64,000 nucleotides of DNA from Rhizobium tropici CIAT 899 (lineage in GTDB: Bacteria > Pseudomonadota > Alphaproteobacteria > Rhizobiales > Rhizobiaceae): contig NC_020059.1 in NCBI RefSeq assembly GCF_000330885.1, positions 2,903,001 through 2,967,000 on the forward strand, read 5' to 3'. Shown here one piece after another: positions 8,881 to 17,408 of this stretch. The notes beneath the pieces were generated by a model, which had not been told where the DNA came from, did not search any database, and saw only the letters and a program-made list of their open reading frames with translations. The stretch's first letter is position 1, and every line of letters begins with the position of its first letter. Position numbers and translations under genes: made by a program.

Positions 8881-9147
8881 ATGAAGGCATCGCAGTTTTC
8901 GGACGCGCAAAAGGCGTTCATTTTGAAGCAGGGTGATGAAGGTGTGCCGGTTGCGGAGATCTGTCGGAAGGCGGGAATTAGCCAGGCGACCTATTTCAAC
9001 TGGAAGAAAAAGTACGCCGGCATGTTGCCGCCGGAGATGAAGAAGCTGAAGCAACTCGAGGACGAGAATGCGCGACTGAAGAAGATCGTCGCGGATCTGA
9101 CGCTGGACCGTGAGATGTTGCAGGATGTTATTCGGCGAAAGCTCTAA
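8881..9147 (+). CDS. IS3-family transposase OrfA (helix-turn-helix)
   Basis: 88 residues. The N-terminal helix-turn-helix (QGDEGVPVAEICRKAGISQATYFNWKKKY) is followed by a leucine-zipper-like tail (LKQLEDENARLKKIVADLTLDREML). This is the DNA-binding subunit of IS407-group elements. The orfB frame is open across the orfA stop and reads KALRPARKREVV, typical of a -1 frameshift fusion OrfAB. Confidence 0.92.
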   Translation: MKASQFSDAQKAFILKQGDEGVPVAEICRKAGISQATYFNWKKKYAGMLPPEMKKLKQLEDENARLKKIVADLTLDREMLQDVIRRKL

Positions 9148-9167
9148 GGCCTGCTCGCAAGCGAGAG

Positions 9168-9983
9168 GTGGTGAAGGGTATGTGCCGGGACTGGGCAATC
9201 TCGATCCGGCGCGCCTGCGGGGCGCTGAACTTCGATCGTTCGACCTACCACTACACCTCTCGCCGTGCCGATCAGGCCGGCTTGGAACGTCGTATTCGAG
9301 AGATCTGCGAGACCCGTGTCCGTTACGGCTATCGTCGTGTGCATGTGCTGTTGGAACGCGAGGGTTGGGGCACAAGCATCAAGCGAACCTATCGCATTTA
9401 CAAGGACTTGGGTCTTCAACTGCGCAACAAGACGCCGAAGCGCCGGGTCAAAGCCAAGCTGCGGGAGGATCGTCAAATGGCAGTCGGTCCGAACGATGTT
9501 CGGGCCATGGACTTTGTTCACGACCAACTCGCGACTGGGAAGAAGCTGCGCGTCTTGACGGTGGTCGATACCTACTCGCGTTATGTACCGGTGCTTGATC
9601 CACGTCACAGCTATCGCGGTGAAGATGTCGTGCAAACCCTGGAACGAGTATGCCGGAAAGTTGGCTATCCGAAGACGATCAGGGTGGATCAGGGCACTGA
9701 ATTTGTGTCACGCGACCTCGACCTTTGGGCCTATGCCAAAGGCGTGACGTTGGACTTCTCTCGCCCAGGCAAGCCCACGGACAACGCCTTTATTGAAGCT
9801 TTCAATGGCCGCTTCCGGGCGGAGTGCCTGAACCAGCATTGGTTCCTGACCCTTGCGGATGCCCGCGAAAAGATGGAGGATTGGCGTCGATACTATAATG
9901 AGGAACGGCCTCATGGTGCGATCGGCAACAAGGTCCCGATCTCGCTGATGAATTCGGGAGGCGCAACCAGCCCGCCTCCTTGA
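9168..9983 (+). CDS. IS3-family transposase OrfB (DDE integrase core)
   Basis: 271 residues from the first GTG of the frame; the natural product is probably a frameshift fusion with OrfA, since this frame is open upstream through the OrfA stop. The integrase core shows RAMDFVHDQL (D), IRVDQGTEFVS (D) and KPTDNAFIEAFNGRFRAECLN (E), with the ERPHGAIG ending usual for IS407. It appears intact. Confidence 0.92.
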   Translation: MVKGMCRDWAISIRRACGALNFDRSTYHYTSRRADQAGLERRIREICETRVRYGYRRVHVLLEREGWGTSIKRTYRIYKDLGLQLRNKTPKRRVKAKLREDRQMAVGPNDVRAMDFVHDQLATGKKLRVLTVVDTYSRYVPVLDPRHSYRGEDVVQTLERVCRKVGYPKTIRVDQGTEFVSRDLDLWAYAKGVTLDFSRPGKPTDNAFIEAFNGRFRAECLNQHWFLTLADAREKMEDWRRYYNEERPHGAIGNKVPISLMNSGGATSPPP

Positions 9984-10035
9984 ATGAAGCCGGAAAACTC
10001 CAGCCTCCGCTGGTCCAGAAACCTGGGGCGGTTCA

Positions 10036-10329
10036 ATGAAGCCGAGGCTCTAATCGTAGCCGGATCAAACTTCAGCGGCATGTATGGACGGCCTCCGCGT
10101 GGCAAGGGGCAATTTACTGTTTCCGGCAGATTGGTCGGGTGCAGGCATGTATTCGGCCTTTGATTGCGGCTTGTTCATGCCGCTGGCCCTGATGTAGTCC
10201 GCTGATCGGATCCCAGACAGGTCAACGCGCTTTCAAGCGGCACCCACTGATCGGGTTTGTCCGATCCCGGCTCGACCGTTCGCCATCACACCATTTGCAC
10301 CTCACCAATTCCAGCAGCCTCGTGACTTG
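10036..10329. other. Non-coding stretch between the IS3 and IS110 elements
   Basis: 294 bp with no recognisable gene. It probably contains the right end (relative to transposase direction, the 3' non-coding end) of the IS110 element plus unidentified flank. IS110-family elements carry a structured non-coding end that encodes the bridge RNA; I cannot tell whether it is here or at 11356-11662. Confidence 0.3.
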
Positions 10330-11355
10330 TCAAAGATTGGCGGCGGCCTCAAATCGCCTGCCTGTCGTCATCAACGCCCAGACGATCCGCGCCATCTTGT
10401 TGGCCAGAGCAACAGCGACGACGTTGTACGGCTTCTTCGCCAAAAGCTCGGCCGCCCACTGCGTCGGTGGAACTCTGGCCTTGCGGCTGAAGCGAAGTAC
10501 CGCATGCGCCCCAACGACAAGAAGCCTACGGAGATAGGGATCGCCTTGTTTGCTTATCCTCCCGAGCCGGTCTTTGCCACCCGATGAATTCTGCCGAGGT
10601 ACCAAGCCTATCCATGCCGCCAGTTGTCGGCCGGATTTGAAGAGCGACGCGTCTGTCACGGTCGCGGCGATTGCGCTGGCAGTGATCGGGCCAATTCCAG
10701 GTATTGTCTCAAGGCGACGGCTCAGCTCGTTGGAGCGATGCCAAGCATGAATTTGGCAATCCATCTCGCCGACCCTCTCGTGCACCTCCCGCAACTGCCC
10801 GATCAGCGAAAGAAGCGCGGAACGCGCAAGCGGAGGGATGAGATTCTGGCCATCGTCTTCTACCAATGCGATCAGCATTCCGACGCCGACAATGCCCTGA
10901 CGCGTTACGATGCCGAACTCCGCCAGGTGGCCGCGCAAGGCGTTCACCAGCATTGTCCGCTGCCGGATCAAAAGTTCACGGACGCGATGCAGCATCAGGA
11001 CACTCTGTTGCTCCTCGCTCTTCACCGGGACGAAGCGCATCGTCGGTCGCGCCACCGCCTCGCAGATCGCTTCGGCATCCGTCGCGTCATTCTTTTGCCG
11101 CTTCACGTATGGCTTGACGTAAGACGCCGGCATTAGCCGAACCTCGTGACCCAGCGCCAGGAGGACCCGAGCCCAGTGGTGCCCGGTCGCACACGCCTCG
11201 ATTCCGATCAGGCACGGCGGCAATTTCCTGAAGAAAGCGGCGACATCCTCACGTCGCAGCTTTCGCCGGACCACTACCGCGCCCACCGCGTCTACGCCAT
11301 GCACCTGAAAGACGTGCTTGGCGATATCCAATCCGATTGTGCTAACCTGTTCCAT
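10330..11355 (-). CDS. IS110-family transposase (DEDD recombinase)
   Basis: 341 residues from the ATG at 11355, chosen because GGGAGAG precedes it and family members begin with a short stretch before IGLDIAKHVFQVHG. The DEDD residues are visible: D in GLDIAK, E in IGIEACA, and D/D in NDATDAEAICEA. The C-terminal transposase_20 domain has TIPGIGPITASAIAATV (HhH-like) and the Ser-containing RQNSSGGKDRLGRISKQGD, the usual catalytic serine region. It is full length and likely functional. IS110 elements have no long inverted repeats, so the ends are not assigned. Confidence 0.93.
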   Translation of the reverse strand: MEQVSTIGLDIAKHVFQVHGVDAVGAVVVRRKLRREDVAAFFRKLPPCLIGIEACATGHHWARVLLALGHEVRLMPASYVKPYVKRQKNDATDAEAICEAVARPTMRFVPVKSEEQQSVLMLHRVRELLIRQRTMLVNALRGHLAEFGIVTRQGIVGVGMLIALVEDDGQNLIPPLARSALLSLIGQLREVHERVGEMDCQIHAWHRSNELSRRLETIPGIGPITASAIAATVTDASLFKSGRQLAAWIGLVPRQNSSGGKDRLGRISKQGDPYLRRLLVVGAHAVLRFSRKARVPPTQWAAELLAKKPYNVVAVALANKMARIVWALMTTGRRFEAAANL

Positions 11356-11662
11356 GGACGGCTCTCCCTCATGTGGACTTTCGACAGCCACACTTTGGCA
11401 CACTGCGATGCCGGGAGCGGAGACCGTCCACCACATCAGGTCATGGTTTCTCACGGATACGACATCGGCAAGGGTCACCCGCAGTATTGCTACGAGCACA
11501 GGTGGGAGGGACATCCAACCCCAGGGGTCTCACTGCCTTGAGGCTCAACCTTTTGCTTGACGAAGAATTCCAGCCTGGGTTGTTGACTCCTTGCAAGATC
11601 GCCACATTATTGCCATAACAGCCATGAAAAAGCCTTATTATAGACTGTGGACGTAACATATA
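11356..11662. other. Non-coding stretch upstream of the IS110 transposase and before the cargo gene
   Basis: 307 bp. The first part is probably the 5' non-coding end of the IS110 element (candidate bridge-RNA region). The last 60 bp before 11663 become AT-rich and likely hold the promoter of the cargo gene. No good Shine-Dalgarno was seen for that gene. Confidence 0.35.
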
Positions 11663-13054
11663 ATGAAAAAATTGACGGTCGTAGATGCATCAGAAAATGC
11701 CGACTTACCGCTTATACGCCCCTTCCCGACCAAAAAGCCCATTATCTCCATGGGCGGCTGCAACCTGCTAGAATTACTCAGCCAACTAAATAATGTGGTT
11801 CAATCAACTCATTTTTGGCGTGCAACAATACCATCAATGATGTCTGCGCCGGTAATACTAGAGGATGCCAAATTTGAAAGTGAAGAAGTTTCGAGATTCC
11901 TGGAGCGCGAGACATCCAAAGCCGTATGTAAACGCCTGGAAGGGGACCAAGAAAGCGTTATTATATTTGAAGCGGCCGCTGATTTTGCCAACGCTTTTTT
12001 GAGGATTGGCGACACCATTATTCCTGACATACGCAACGATGTATTTGGTGCGGCATTTAAACACCTCGCTTTTGATGAGACATCGGAGTTGGCCAAAGCT
12101 GCGGTAATTCGCCCTGACGAGCAATATTATTGGGTTCTCTGGAAGCATCACTTCAACATTTTCTATCACAAACTTTTGAAAGAGCGTATCCAGCGGGGGG
12201 TAGATGTGGTCTTTCTATCTCGGCGTTTTTGCCTCACCGAACTGAGAGACGGCGAGTTCGTTCCCCTTCAAAACTTACGACAGCTCACGGCGCGCAATTC
12301 CATTTTGAACGATGTTGAGAACTTTATCTCGGCATATGAAGGGGTGAAAATACTTAAGTCCGCCCCTTCCCTTGAGTTTACATCTGCCGATGCCCCTTGG
12401 GGTGGACCATGGGAGTTCCACCCGAACAATACATACTATGCTGACATGCGATGCAAATTTCTGGATATGATCTTTCCAGGGGAGGATAAGGGCTCCAGGT
12501 ATCTAGCGAATTGGATAGCCGAAAACGAGCAGAATGCTAACAACATGAGAGCTACTTTGGGCCGCACACAGGTCGCACTGATAGAGGCAAATAACATCAC
12601 TGACGAGATGCGGCACGACCGAGATCTTGTCGAGCGAGATTTAGAGGCAACATGTGCTCAACGGGATGCATTTGCGCGGAAACTAGACGCCGCGGAAACG
12701 CTCGCGAATGCCCTCCGGTACGAGAGTTCCGTGAAGGAAAACGCCATCGCCGAACAATCAGAGATCAATGAAATTCTTTCGAAGGAAATCGCCGCTCTGA
12801 GAATGAAGCTGGAAGATATCCAAAATGCTATGAGTTTCTCATCTAACAGATATAGCGAAAGAAAGGGAAGCTTGCTGCATCGGCTTGCGAGGTCCATTGC
12901 GCTTCATTTCGACACAAGTCAGCTTCGTAAATTCGGCTTTAATGAGGAGGCATATCTCGAGGAGAACGAGGACGTAAGAAAACAGAATGTCAACGCCCTT
13001 AGGCATTATGTAATATACGGAATGAAAGAAGGAAGAAGTTTCTCCAAGGCCTAA
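11663..13054 (+). CDS. DUF6270-like protein with coiled coil and NPDV/EGR-type tail
   Basis: 463 residues, visibly lower in GC than its neighbours, which points to transfer. Residues about 25-290 resemble my memory of DUF6270: an early strand IISMGGCNLLELLSQ in the position of the family's GSCVSRD motif, a middle SRRFC region, and DAPWGGPWEFHPNNTYYADM, matching the family's WG..PFHY...Y ending. Residues 300-400 are a long charged coiled coil (AEQSEINEILSKEIAALRMKLEDIQ). The last 35 residues, FNEEAYLEENEDVRKQNVN then HYVIYGMKEGR, fit the D..YLxxNPDV...HYxxxGxxEGR repeat found at the ends of many polysaccharide-related proteins. Function unknown; a role in surface glycan assembly is speculation. 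Confidence 0.6.
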   Translation: MKKLTVVDASENADLPLIRPFPTKKPIISMGGCNLLELLSQLNNVVQSTHFWRATIPSMMSAPVILEDAKFESEEVSRFLERETSKAVCKRLEGDQESVIIFEAAADFANAFLRIGDTIIPDIRNDVFGAAFKHLAFDETSELAKAAVIRPDEQYYWVLWKHHFNIFYHKLLKERIQRGVDVVFLSRRFCLTELRDGEFVPLQNLRQLTARNSILNDVENFISAYEGVKILKSAPSLEFTSADAPWGGPWEFHPNNTYYADMRCKFLDMIFPGEDKGSRYLANWIAENEQNANNMRATLGRTQVALIEANNITDEMRHDRDLVERDLEATCAQRDAFARKLDAAETLANALRYESSVKENAIAEQSEINEILSKEIAALRMKLEDIQNAMSFSSNRYSERKGSLLHRLARSIALHFDTSQLRKFGFNEEAYLEENEDVRKQNVNALRHYVIYGMKEGRSFSKA

Positions 13055-13482
13055 ACTTATTAAATTGCTTGGCGATTATCGGCTGTTATAATTCAAGGTT
13101 TCCGAATAAGGAAACGCTTGATGATGCGTCGCCGCTACGAACTTGGCGAGCATAAACGGTCGATCATATCGCCATCGTTGCCCAACAAGCCCCGCACGGC
13201 CGCAAAGGTGCTGCGTGGGATGGTGATGAACTGATCGATGATCGGGAGAGCGACTTCGCGGCCGGACAGGATGCCGGCCAGTATGATGAGCCGGATTCTG
13301 CACGCACGGCAAAGCACGTGCCCGCACTTCGGACGAGTTTCATTATAACTCCATCAACGTGTTTACTAATTGTGGGAGGTATGCTTGATTCAACCGATAA
13401 TGGAAAAACCAGGGAAAAGTATGCTTAAGAATGCAAAGTCAGCCCTTGGAAACGAGTTTCTGAAGCACTCTGATAATTGTGG
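13055..13482. other. Gap between the cargo gene and the second IS3 element
   Basis: 428 bp. Two overlapping minus-strand frames (13076-13327 and 13135-13317) are open but match nothing I know; they could be a decayed gene fragment (a CGHVLCRACRIRLIILAGIL segment). The last 150 bp are AT-rich. No gene is called. Confidence 0.35.
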
Positions 13483-13516
13483 TTGAATAGCCCCGAGTTT
13501 CCTAGACGCCCTCGGG

Positions 13517-14377
13517 TTAGATTTTCTGCTGCTTTTCGAACTCGACGGGCGACAGCATCCCGTTCCTGACGTGTTTGCGTTTCGGGTTGTAGAACATTTC
13601 GATGTAGTCGAACACGTCCTGGCGAGCTTCATCGCGTGAACGGTAGACCCTGCGACGTATCCGTTCTCGCTTGAGAAGATTGAAGAAGCTCTCGGCCACC
13701 GCGTTATCATGGCAGTTGCCGCGTCGGCTCATGGAATGAACCAGATTGTGATGCCTGAGGAACGCGGCCCAGTCCATGCTGGTGAACTGCGAGCCCTGGT
13801 CCGAGTGGATCAGCACCTTTTCCTTCGGCTTGCGTCGCCACACGGCCATAAGCAGAGCCTGTAGAACGACATCGGTGGTTTGGCGGCTCTGCATTGCCCA
13901 ACCGATCACACGACGCGAATAAAGATCGATGACGACGGCAAGATAGGCGAAGCCCTCGCAGGTTCGGATGTAGGTGATGTCCGTCACCCAGGTAGTGTCT
14001 GGAGCCGTCACGTCGAATTGCCGGTCGAGCGTGTTGTCGATGACGACCGAAGGCCTGCCGCCGTGGATGCCGGGACGGCGTTTGTAGCCAATCTGCGCCT
14101 TGATCCCGGCAAGGCGGGTCAGACGCGCAACCCGGTTCGGGCAACATGTCTCTCCCTGATCGAGAAGGTCGTCGTGCAGCTTGCGATAACCGTAGACCTT
14201 GCCGCTCTCTTCCCATGCCTTCAGGAGCAGGTCGGTCTGTCGCTTGTCCTCGCTGGCTCGCCTGCTCAGCGGGTTCTTCAGCCAGGCATAAAACCCACTG
14301 GGATGAACCCGCAGAAGGCGGCACATCGTCCGCACCGAAAACTGCAAGCGATGCAGAGCAATGAACGCGTACTTCAC
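13517..14377 (-). CDS. IS3-family transposase OrfB
   Basis: 286 residues from a GTG that overlaps the orfA stop (GTGA), the usual coupling in this group; a longer frame upstream is only shadow. It has an N-terminal HTH_21 part (RTMCRLLRVHPSGFYAWLK). The integrase core carries TWVTDITYIRT (D), LIHSDQGSQFTS (D) and RRGNCHDNAVAESFFNLLKRE (E), with the C-terminal FYNPKRKHVRNGMLSPVEFE. It appears intact. Confidence 0.93.
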   Translation of the reverse strand: MKYAFIALHRLQFSVRTMCRLLRVHPSGFYAWLKNPLSRRASEDKRQTDLLLKAWEESGKVYGYRKLHDDLLDQGETCCPNRVARLTRLAGIKAQIGYKRRPGIHGGRPSVVIDNTLDRQFDVTAPDTTWVTDITYIRTCEGFAYLAVVIDLYSRRVIGWAMQSRQTTDVVLQALLMAVWRRKPKEKVLIHSDQGSQFTSMDWAAFLRHHNLVHSMSRRGNCHDNAVAESFFNLLKRERIRRRVYRSRDEARQDVFDYIEMFYNPKRKHVRNGMLSPVEFEKQQKI

Positions 14378-14643
14378 TTTGCATCCCTGGCGAAATACGC
14401 GGCCGCTTTTTTTAGGATATCTCGCTCCTCGGTGACGCGAGCCAGTTCCTTCTTCAGCCGCCGGATCTCCTCGGCCTCGTCGTTGCCCTTGGTGTTCGAC
14501 GCAGCAAACTTCTTTTTCCATTCGTAGAGCGAATGCTGGCTGACGCCGAGGCGCTGCGAGACCTCCGCAACCGGATAGCCTCGCTCCGTGATCTGGCGCA
14601 CCGCGTCACGCTTAAACTCTTCGCTGAAATTCGATTTGCTCAT
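14374..14643 (-). CDS. IS3-family transposase OrfA
   Basis: 89 residues. The helix-turn-helix FKRDAVRQITERGYPVAEVSQRLGVSQHSLYEWKKK is followed by the leucine-rich coiled coil EEIRRLKKELARVTEERDIL and the KKAAAYFA ending typical of IS3 OrfA proteins. The stop overlaps the OrfB start by 4 bp. Full length. Confidence 0.93.
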   Translation of the reverse strand: MSKSNFSEEFKRDAVRQITERGYPVAEVSQRLGVSQHSLYEWKKKFAASNTKGNDEAEEIRRLKKELARVTEERDILKKAAAYFARDAK

Positions 14644-14703
14644 GATGCTCTTCTTGCCTCAAAATTAGGAAAGAAGGCGTCTACAAATCTCGGGGCTATT
14701 CAC

Positions 14704-14793
14704 TGGACGCGTGTCGCAACACCATATGACAAGCTCATGCTCAACTTCGCAGCAACTTGCTACATAGCCGCTATCGTCATGTGGTGGACTTGA
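14704..14793 (+). pseudogene. C-terminal remnant of an IS5-family transposase
   Basis: About 28 codons ending TRVATPYDKLMLNFAATCYIAAIV then a stop. This is the characteristic RxATRYDKxxxxFLAxxxLA end of IS5-family transposases. It begins at the right target repeat of the IS3 element, with no matching N-terminal part on the other side, so it is a deletion remnant. Confidence 0.65.
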
Positions 14794-14899
14794 TTGAGTC
14801 TCGAGCCTAGAGCGGCTCCGCGTTTATCGGAATCGGAGTGGGATTCCCAAATCAGCAGATTGTGATTCATGATGGATGCTGGAATGGAGGCGAGCATAT

Positions 14900-15847
14900 A
14901 TGACGCGACCCTATTCGAATGATCTTCGTGAGCGAGTCGTTGCTGCGGTTGTGAGTGGACAGAGCTGCCGGGTGGTGGGGGAGCGGTTCGACATAGCTGT
15001 GTCGTTTGTGGTGAAGTGGTCGCAGCGCCATCGGGCGACCGGCAGTGTGTCGCCCGGCAAGATGGGCGGCCATCGTCGGCGGGTGCTGGAGCCGCACCGC
15101 ACCTTTATCGTCGAGCAGATCGAACAGACATCCCATCTGACACTGCATCGGCTGAAGGATGAGTTGGCCGCCCGCGGCGTGGCCGTCTCCCATAATCCCA
15201 TCTGGCAGTTCATGCGTCGCGAAGGCCTGAGCTTTAAAAAAACGCTGTTCGCCCTTGAGCAGGGTCGCGCCGACATTGCCCGGCGCAGAGCGCGCTGGAA
15301 AGCCTGGCAGGGTCGCTTCGACCCGACGCGGCTCGTCTTTATTGATGAAACCTGGATCAGAACCAACATGGCACCATTGCGCGGCTGGGGGCCGAAAGGC
15401 AAAAGGCTGCGTGGCTTTGCACCCCATGGCCGCTGGCGCACGCTCACTTTCCTCGGCGCCTTGCGCTGCGACAAGCTGACCGCGCCCTGCGTCTTCGATG
15501 GTCCCATCAATGGCGAATGTTTCGGCGCCTATATCCGACAACAACTGATCCCGACCCTCAAGCCCGGCGACATCGTCATCCTTGACAATCTCGGCTCACA
15601 CAAGGCCAAGGCCATTCGCGATGCCATCAGGGCGGCCGGCGCAAGGCTGTGGTTCCTGCCGAAATACTCCCCCGACCTCAATCCGATCGAGCAGGCCTTC
15701 GCAAAGATCAAACACTGGATGCGCCAGGCTCAAAAGCGAACCGTCGAGGACACCTGGCGCCATCTCGGATATCTCACCGACACCATCAAGCCGGACGAAT
15801 GCGCCAACTACTTCTCAAACGCAGGATACGCTTCCGTCAAAACTTGA
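14900..15847 (+). CDS. IS630-family transposase
   Basis: 315 residues from the ATG at 14900 (start TRPYSNDLRERVVAAVVSG). It has the N-terminal helix-turn-helix typical of IS630. The DDE superfamily core has LVFIDETWIRTNM (D), IVILDNLGSHK (D) and LPKYSPDLNPIEQAFAKIKHWMR (E). It is a single frame and appears intact; some relatives need a frameshift, this copy does not. Element ends could not be fixed; IS630 targets TA, and a TA lies at about 14809. Confidence 0.93.
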   Translation: MTRPYSNDLRERVVAAVVSGQSCRVVGERFDIAVSFVVKWSQRHRATGSVSPGKMGGHRRRVLEPHRTFIVEQIEQTSHLTLHRLKDELAARGVAVSHNPIWQFMRREGLSFKKTLFALEQGRADIARRRARWKAWQGRFDPTRLVFIDETWIRTNMAPLRGWGPKGKRLRGFAPHGRWRTLTFLGALRCDKLTAPCVFDGPINGECFGAYIRQQLIPTLKPGDIVILDNLGSHKAKAIRDAIRAAGARLWFLPKYSPDLNPIEQAFAKIKHWMRQAQKRTVEDTWRHLGYLTDTIKPDECANYFSNAGYASVKT

Positions 15848-16058
15848 ATTGCTTGTCTTATGACTTTCGCTGCCCAACAGGCGATAAAGAGACCGCCGGG
15901 AGAGAGTAGCCGCCCTCTGGCGGCGGCGAGGGTCGGATCGTTGAACTGCGGACCGTTTGACGGGTCGAGCTAGAGTTTGATCGCCCTCGTCTTTCCCTTG
16001 AGGCCTGAACGGATACCCGCAGTTTGGCTGCGCATGACAAGCACAGGACAAGCGAAAG

Positions 16059-16103
16059 ATGACGAAGGATACCATTGGCGTCGATATCTCGAAAGACCAT
16101 TGC
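16059..16103 (+). pseudogene. N-terminal remnant of a second IS110-family transposase
   Basis: The ATG at 16059 opens MTKDTIGVDISKDH, the typical start of an IS110/IS1111 transposase with its first catalytic D, and is then cut by the left end of the IS481 element. No continuation is seen beyond that element's right end. The roughly 200 bp before it (15860-16058) are non-coding with GC-rich inverted segments and may be the original 5' end of this IS110. Confidence 0.6.
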
Positions 16104-17393
16104 CCGGCCTGAGAGATAGGTGACGTTTCGTACCGGAGACATGGGTAACACTTTTCGCTTTTTGGCGGGAGGTGTTGATGCCTTGGAAAGAGACTTCGGT
16201 GATGGAGGAACGTCTACGTTTTGTCGCCCGGCTGCTGGAGGGCGAAGGCATGAGCGATGTGTGTCGGGAGTTCGGCATCTCGCGCAAGACCGGTTACAAG
16301 ATCTTCAATCGCTATAAGGATGACGGACTGGAGGCGCTGACGGACCGGTCTCGAAGGCCCGTGCGTTATGCCAATCAGTTGCCTGAGCCGGTCGAGGCGA
16401 TGATCGTCTCGTGCAAGAAGAACAAACCCCACTGGGGTGCCAGGAAGATCAGGGAGCTTTTGGTGAAGCGCCTGGCCGGCGACGTGCGCGTACCCGCCAA
16501 GAGCACGGTGCATGCCGTTCTTGACCGGCACGGGTTAGTCGCTCATGCCCGCAAGCGGCAACGACACCGAGCCGAAGGAACCGTCTTATCTCAGGCCTTG
16601 CTGCCCAACGATCTGTGGTGTGCCGACTTCAAGGGCGAGTTCAAGCTTGGCAATGGTCAATACTGTTACCCGCTGACGGTCACCGACCAGACGTCACGTT
16701 ATCTTCTTTGCTGTGAAGCCTTCGAGTCGACGCGCGAGCGAGGTGTTTTCGACGCCTTTCGGCGGTTGTTTGCCGAGCGTGGCCTGCCGGCGGCGATCCG
16801 CAGCGACAATGGACTACCCTTCGCCAGCCCCAACGGGCTCTACAATCTCTCGAAGCTGTCGGTCTGGTGGCTGAGGCTTGGCATTGCCCTCGAGCGCATC
16901 AGGCCGGGCCGTCCTCAACAAAACGGCCGGCATGAGCGCATGCACCTGACGCTGAAGCAGGAGGCCACCCGACCAGCTGGCAGAAATATCCTCCAGCAGC
17001 AGGCCCGCTTCGATGCATTCGTCAGCGAATTCAATGAGGAGCGGCCACACGAGGCGCTGGACATGAAGGTGCCGGCAGATCTCTACACCGCCTCGTCGCG
17101 CCCCTATCAAGGCCTGCCGCAGATCAACTACCCCTTCCATGACAGGAAGGCGCTGGTCACCAATTGCGGCCGCATCTGCATCTATCGCAAGAAGATCAAC
17201 ATCTCGACCGTCATGGCCGGCCAGAAGCTTGGAATCAAGGAAGTCGACGACGGTATTTGGCTCCTCAGCTTCATGCATTATGATCTGGGATATATCGATC
17301 TGGAGCAGAGAACTTTGCAAACCATCGACAAACCGTTCGGCACGAGGTTGTCACCCATGTCTTAGGGACGATCCGTTACCTATCTATCCGGGC
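16104..17393 (+). mobile_element. IS481-family element, intact copy (approximate ends)
   Basis: The ends share an inverted repeat containing AGATAGGTGACG (left, near 16114) and AGATAGGTAACG (right, read inward from about 17390), followed inside by GACATGGGT at both ends. About 1.29 kb. The right end lies about 16 bp from the 3' end of tRNA-Met. A truncated relative lies at 7627-8212. Confidence 0.75.
16178..17365 (+). CDS. IS481-family transposase (intact)
   Basis: 395 residues from the ATG at 16178, preceded by GGGAGG. N-terminal helix-turn-helix (LRFVARLLEGEGMSDVCREF, ISRKTGYKIFNRY), then a second HTH (HWGARKIRELL). The rve core has NDLWCADFKGEF (D), AIRSDNGLPFAS (D) and RPGRPQQNGRHERMHLTLK (E). 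The C-terminal extension (INYPFHDRKALVTNCGRIC) is usual for this subgroup. It appears intact and mobile. Confidence 0.93.
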   Translation: MPWKETSVMEERLRFVARLLEGEGMSDVCREFGISRKTGYKIFNRYKDDGLEALTDRSRRPVRYANQLPEPVEAMIVSCKKNKPHWGARKIRELLVKRLAGDVRVPAKSTVHAVLDRHGLVAHARKRQRHRAEGTVLSQALLPNDLWCADFKGEFKLGNGQYCYPLTVTDQTSRYLLCCEAFESTRERGVFDAFRRLFAERGLPAAIRSDNGLPFASPNGLYNLSKLSVWWLRLGIALERIRPGRPQQNGRHERMHLTLKQEATRPAGRNILQQQARFDAFVSEFNEERPHEALDMKVPADLYTASSRPYQGLPQINYPFHDRKALVTNCGRICIYRKKINISTVMAGQKLGIKEVDDGIWLLSFMHYDLGYIDLEQRTLQTIDKPFGTRLSPMS

Positions 17394-17408
17394 TGGACAT
17401 AGAAATTT

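Larger units (their letters stand above)
8805..10035 (+). mobile_element. IS3-family (IS407-group) element
   Basis: The ends are defined by an imperfect inverted repeat. The left end begins TGAACC and contains CTGGACCAG and GAGTTTTCCGG. The right end, read inward from 10035, begins TGAACC and contains the same CTGGACCAG and GAGTTTTCCGG blocks. About 1.23 kb with orfA and orfB, the usual IS3 layout. No convincing target duplication is seen, fitting loss of one flank. Confidence 0.8.
13483..14703 (-). mobile_element. IS3-family element (two-frame, about 1.2 kb)
   Basis: The ends are a near-perfect inverted repeat of about 27 bp: TGAATAGCCCCGAG then a short mismatch then TAGACGCC at both ends. 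With one terminal mismatched base included on each side, the element is flanked by the 3-bp direct repeat TGG (13480-13482 and 14704-14706), the target size expected for IS3. It sits just before a remnant of an IS5 transposase. Confidence 0.85.

Noticed and set aside
13076..13327. Two overlapping minus-strand frames in the gap before the second IS3
   Set aside because: No start signal and no recognisable family; perhaps a decayed fragment, not called.
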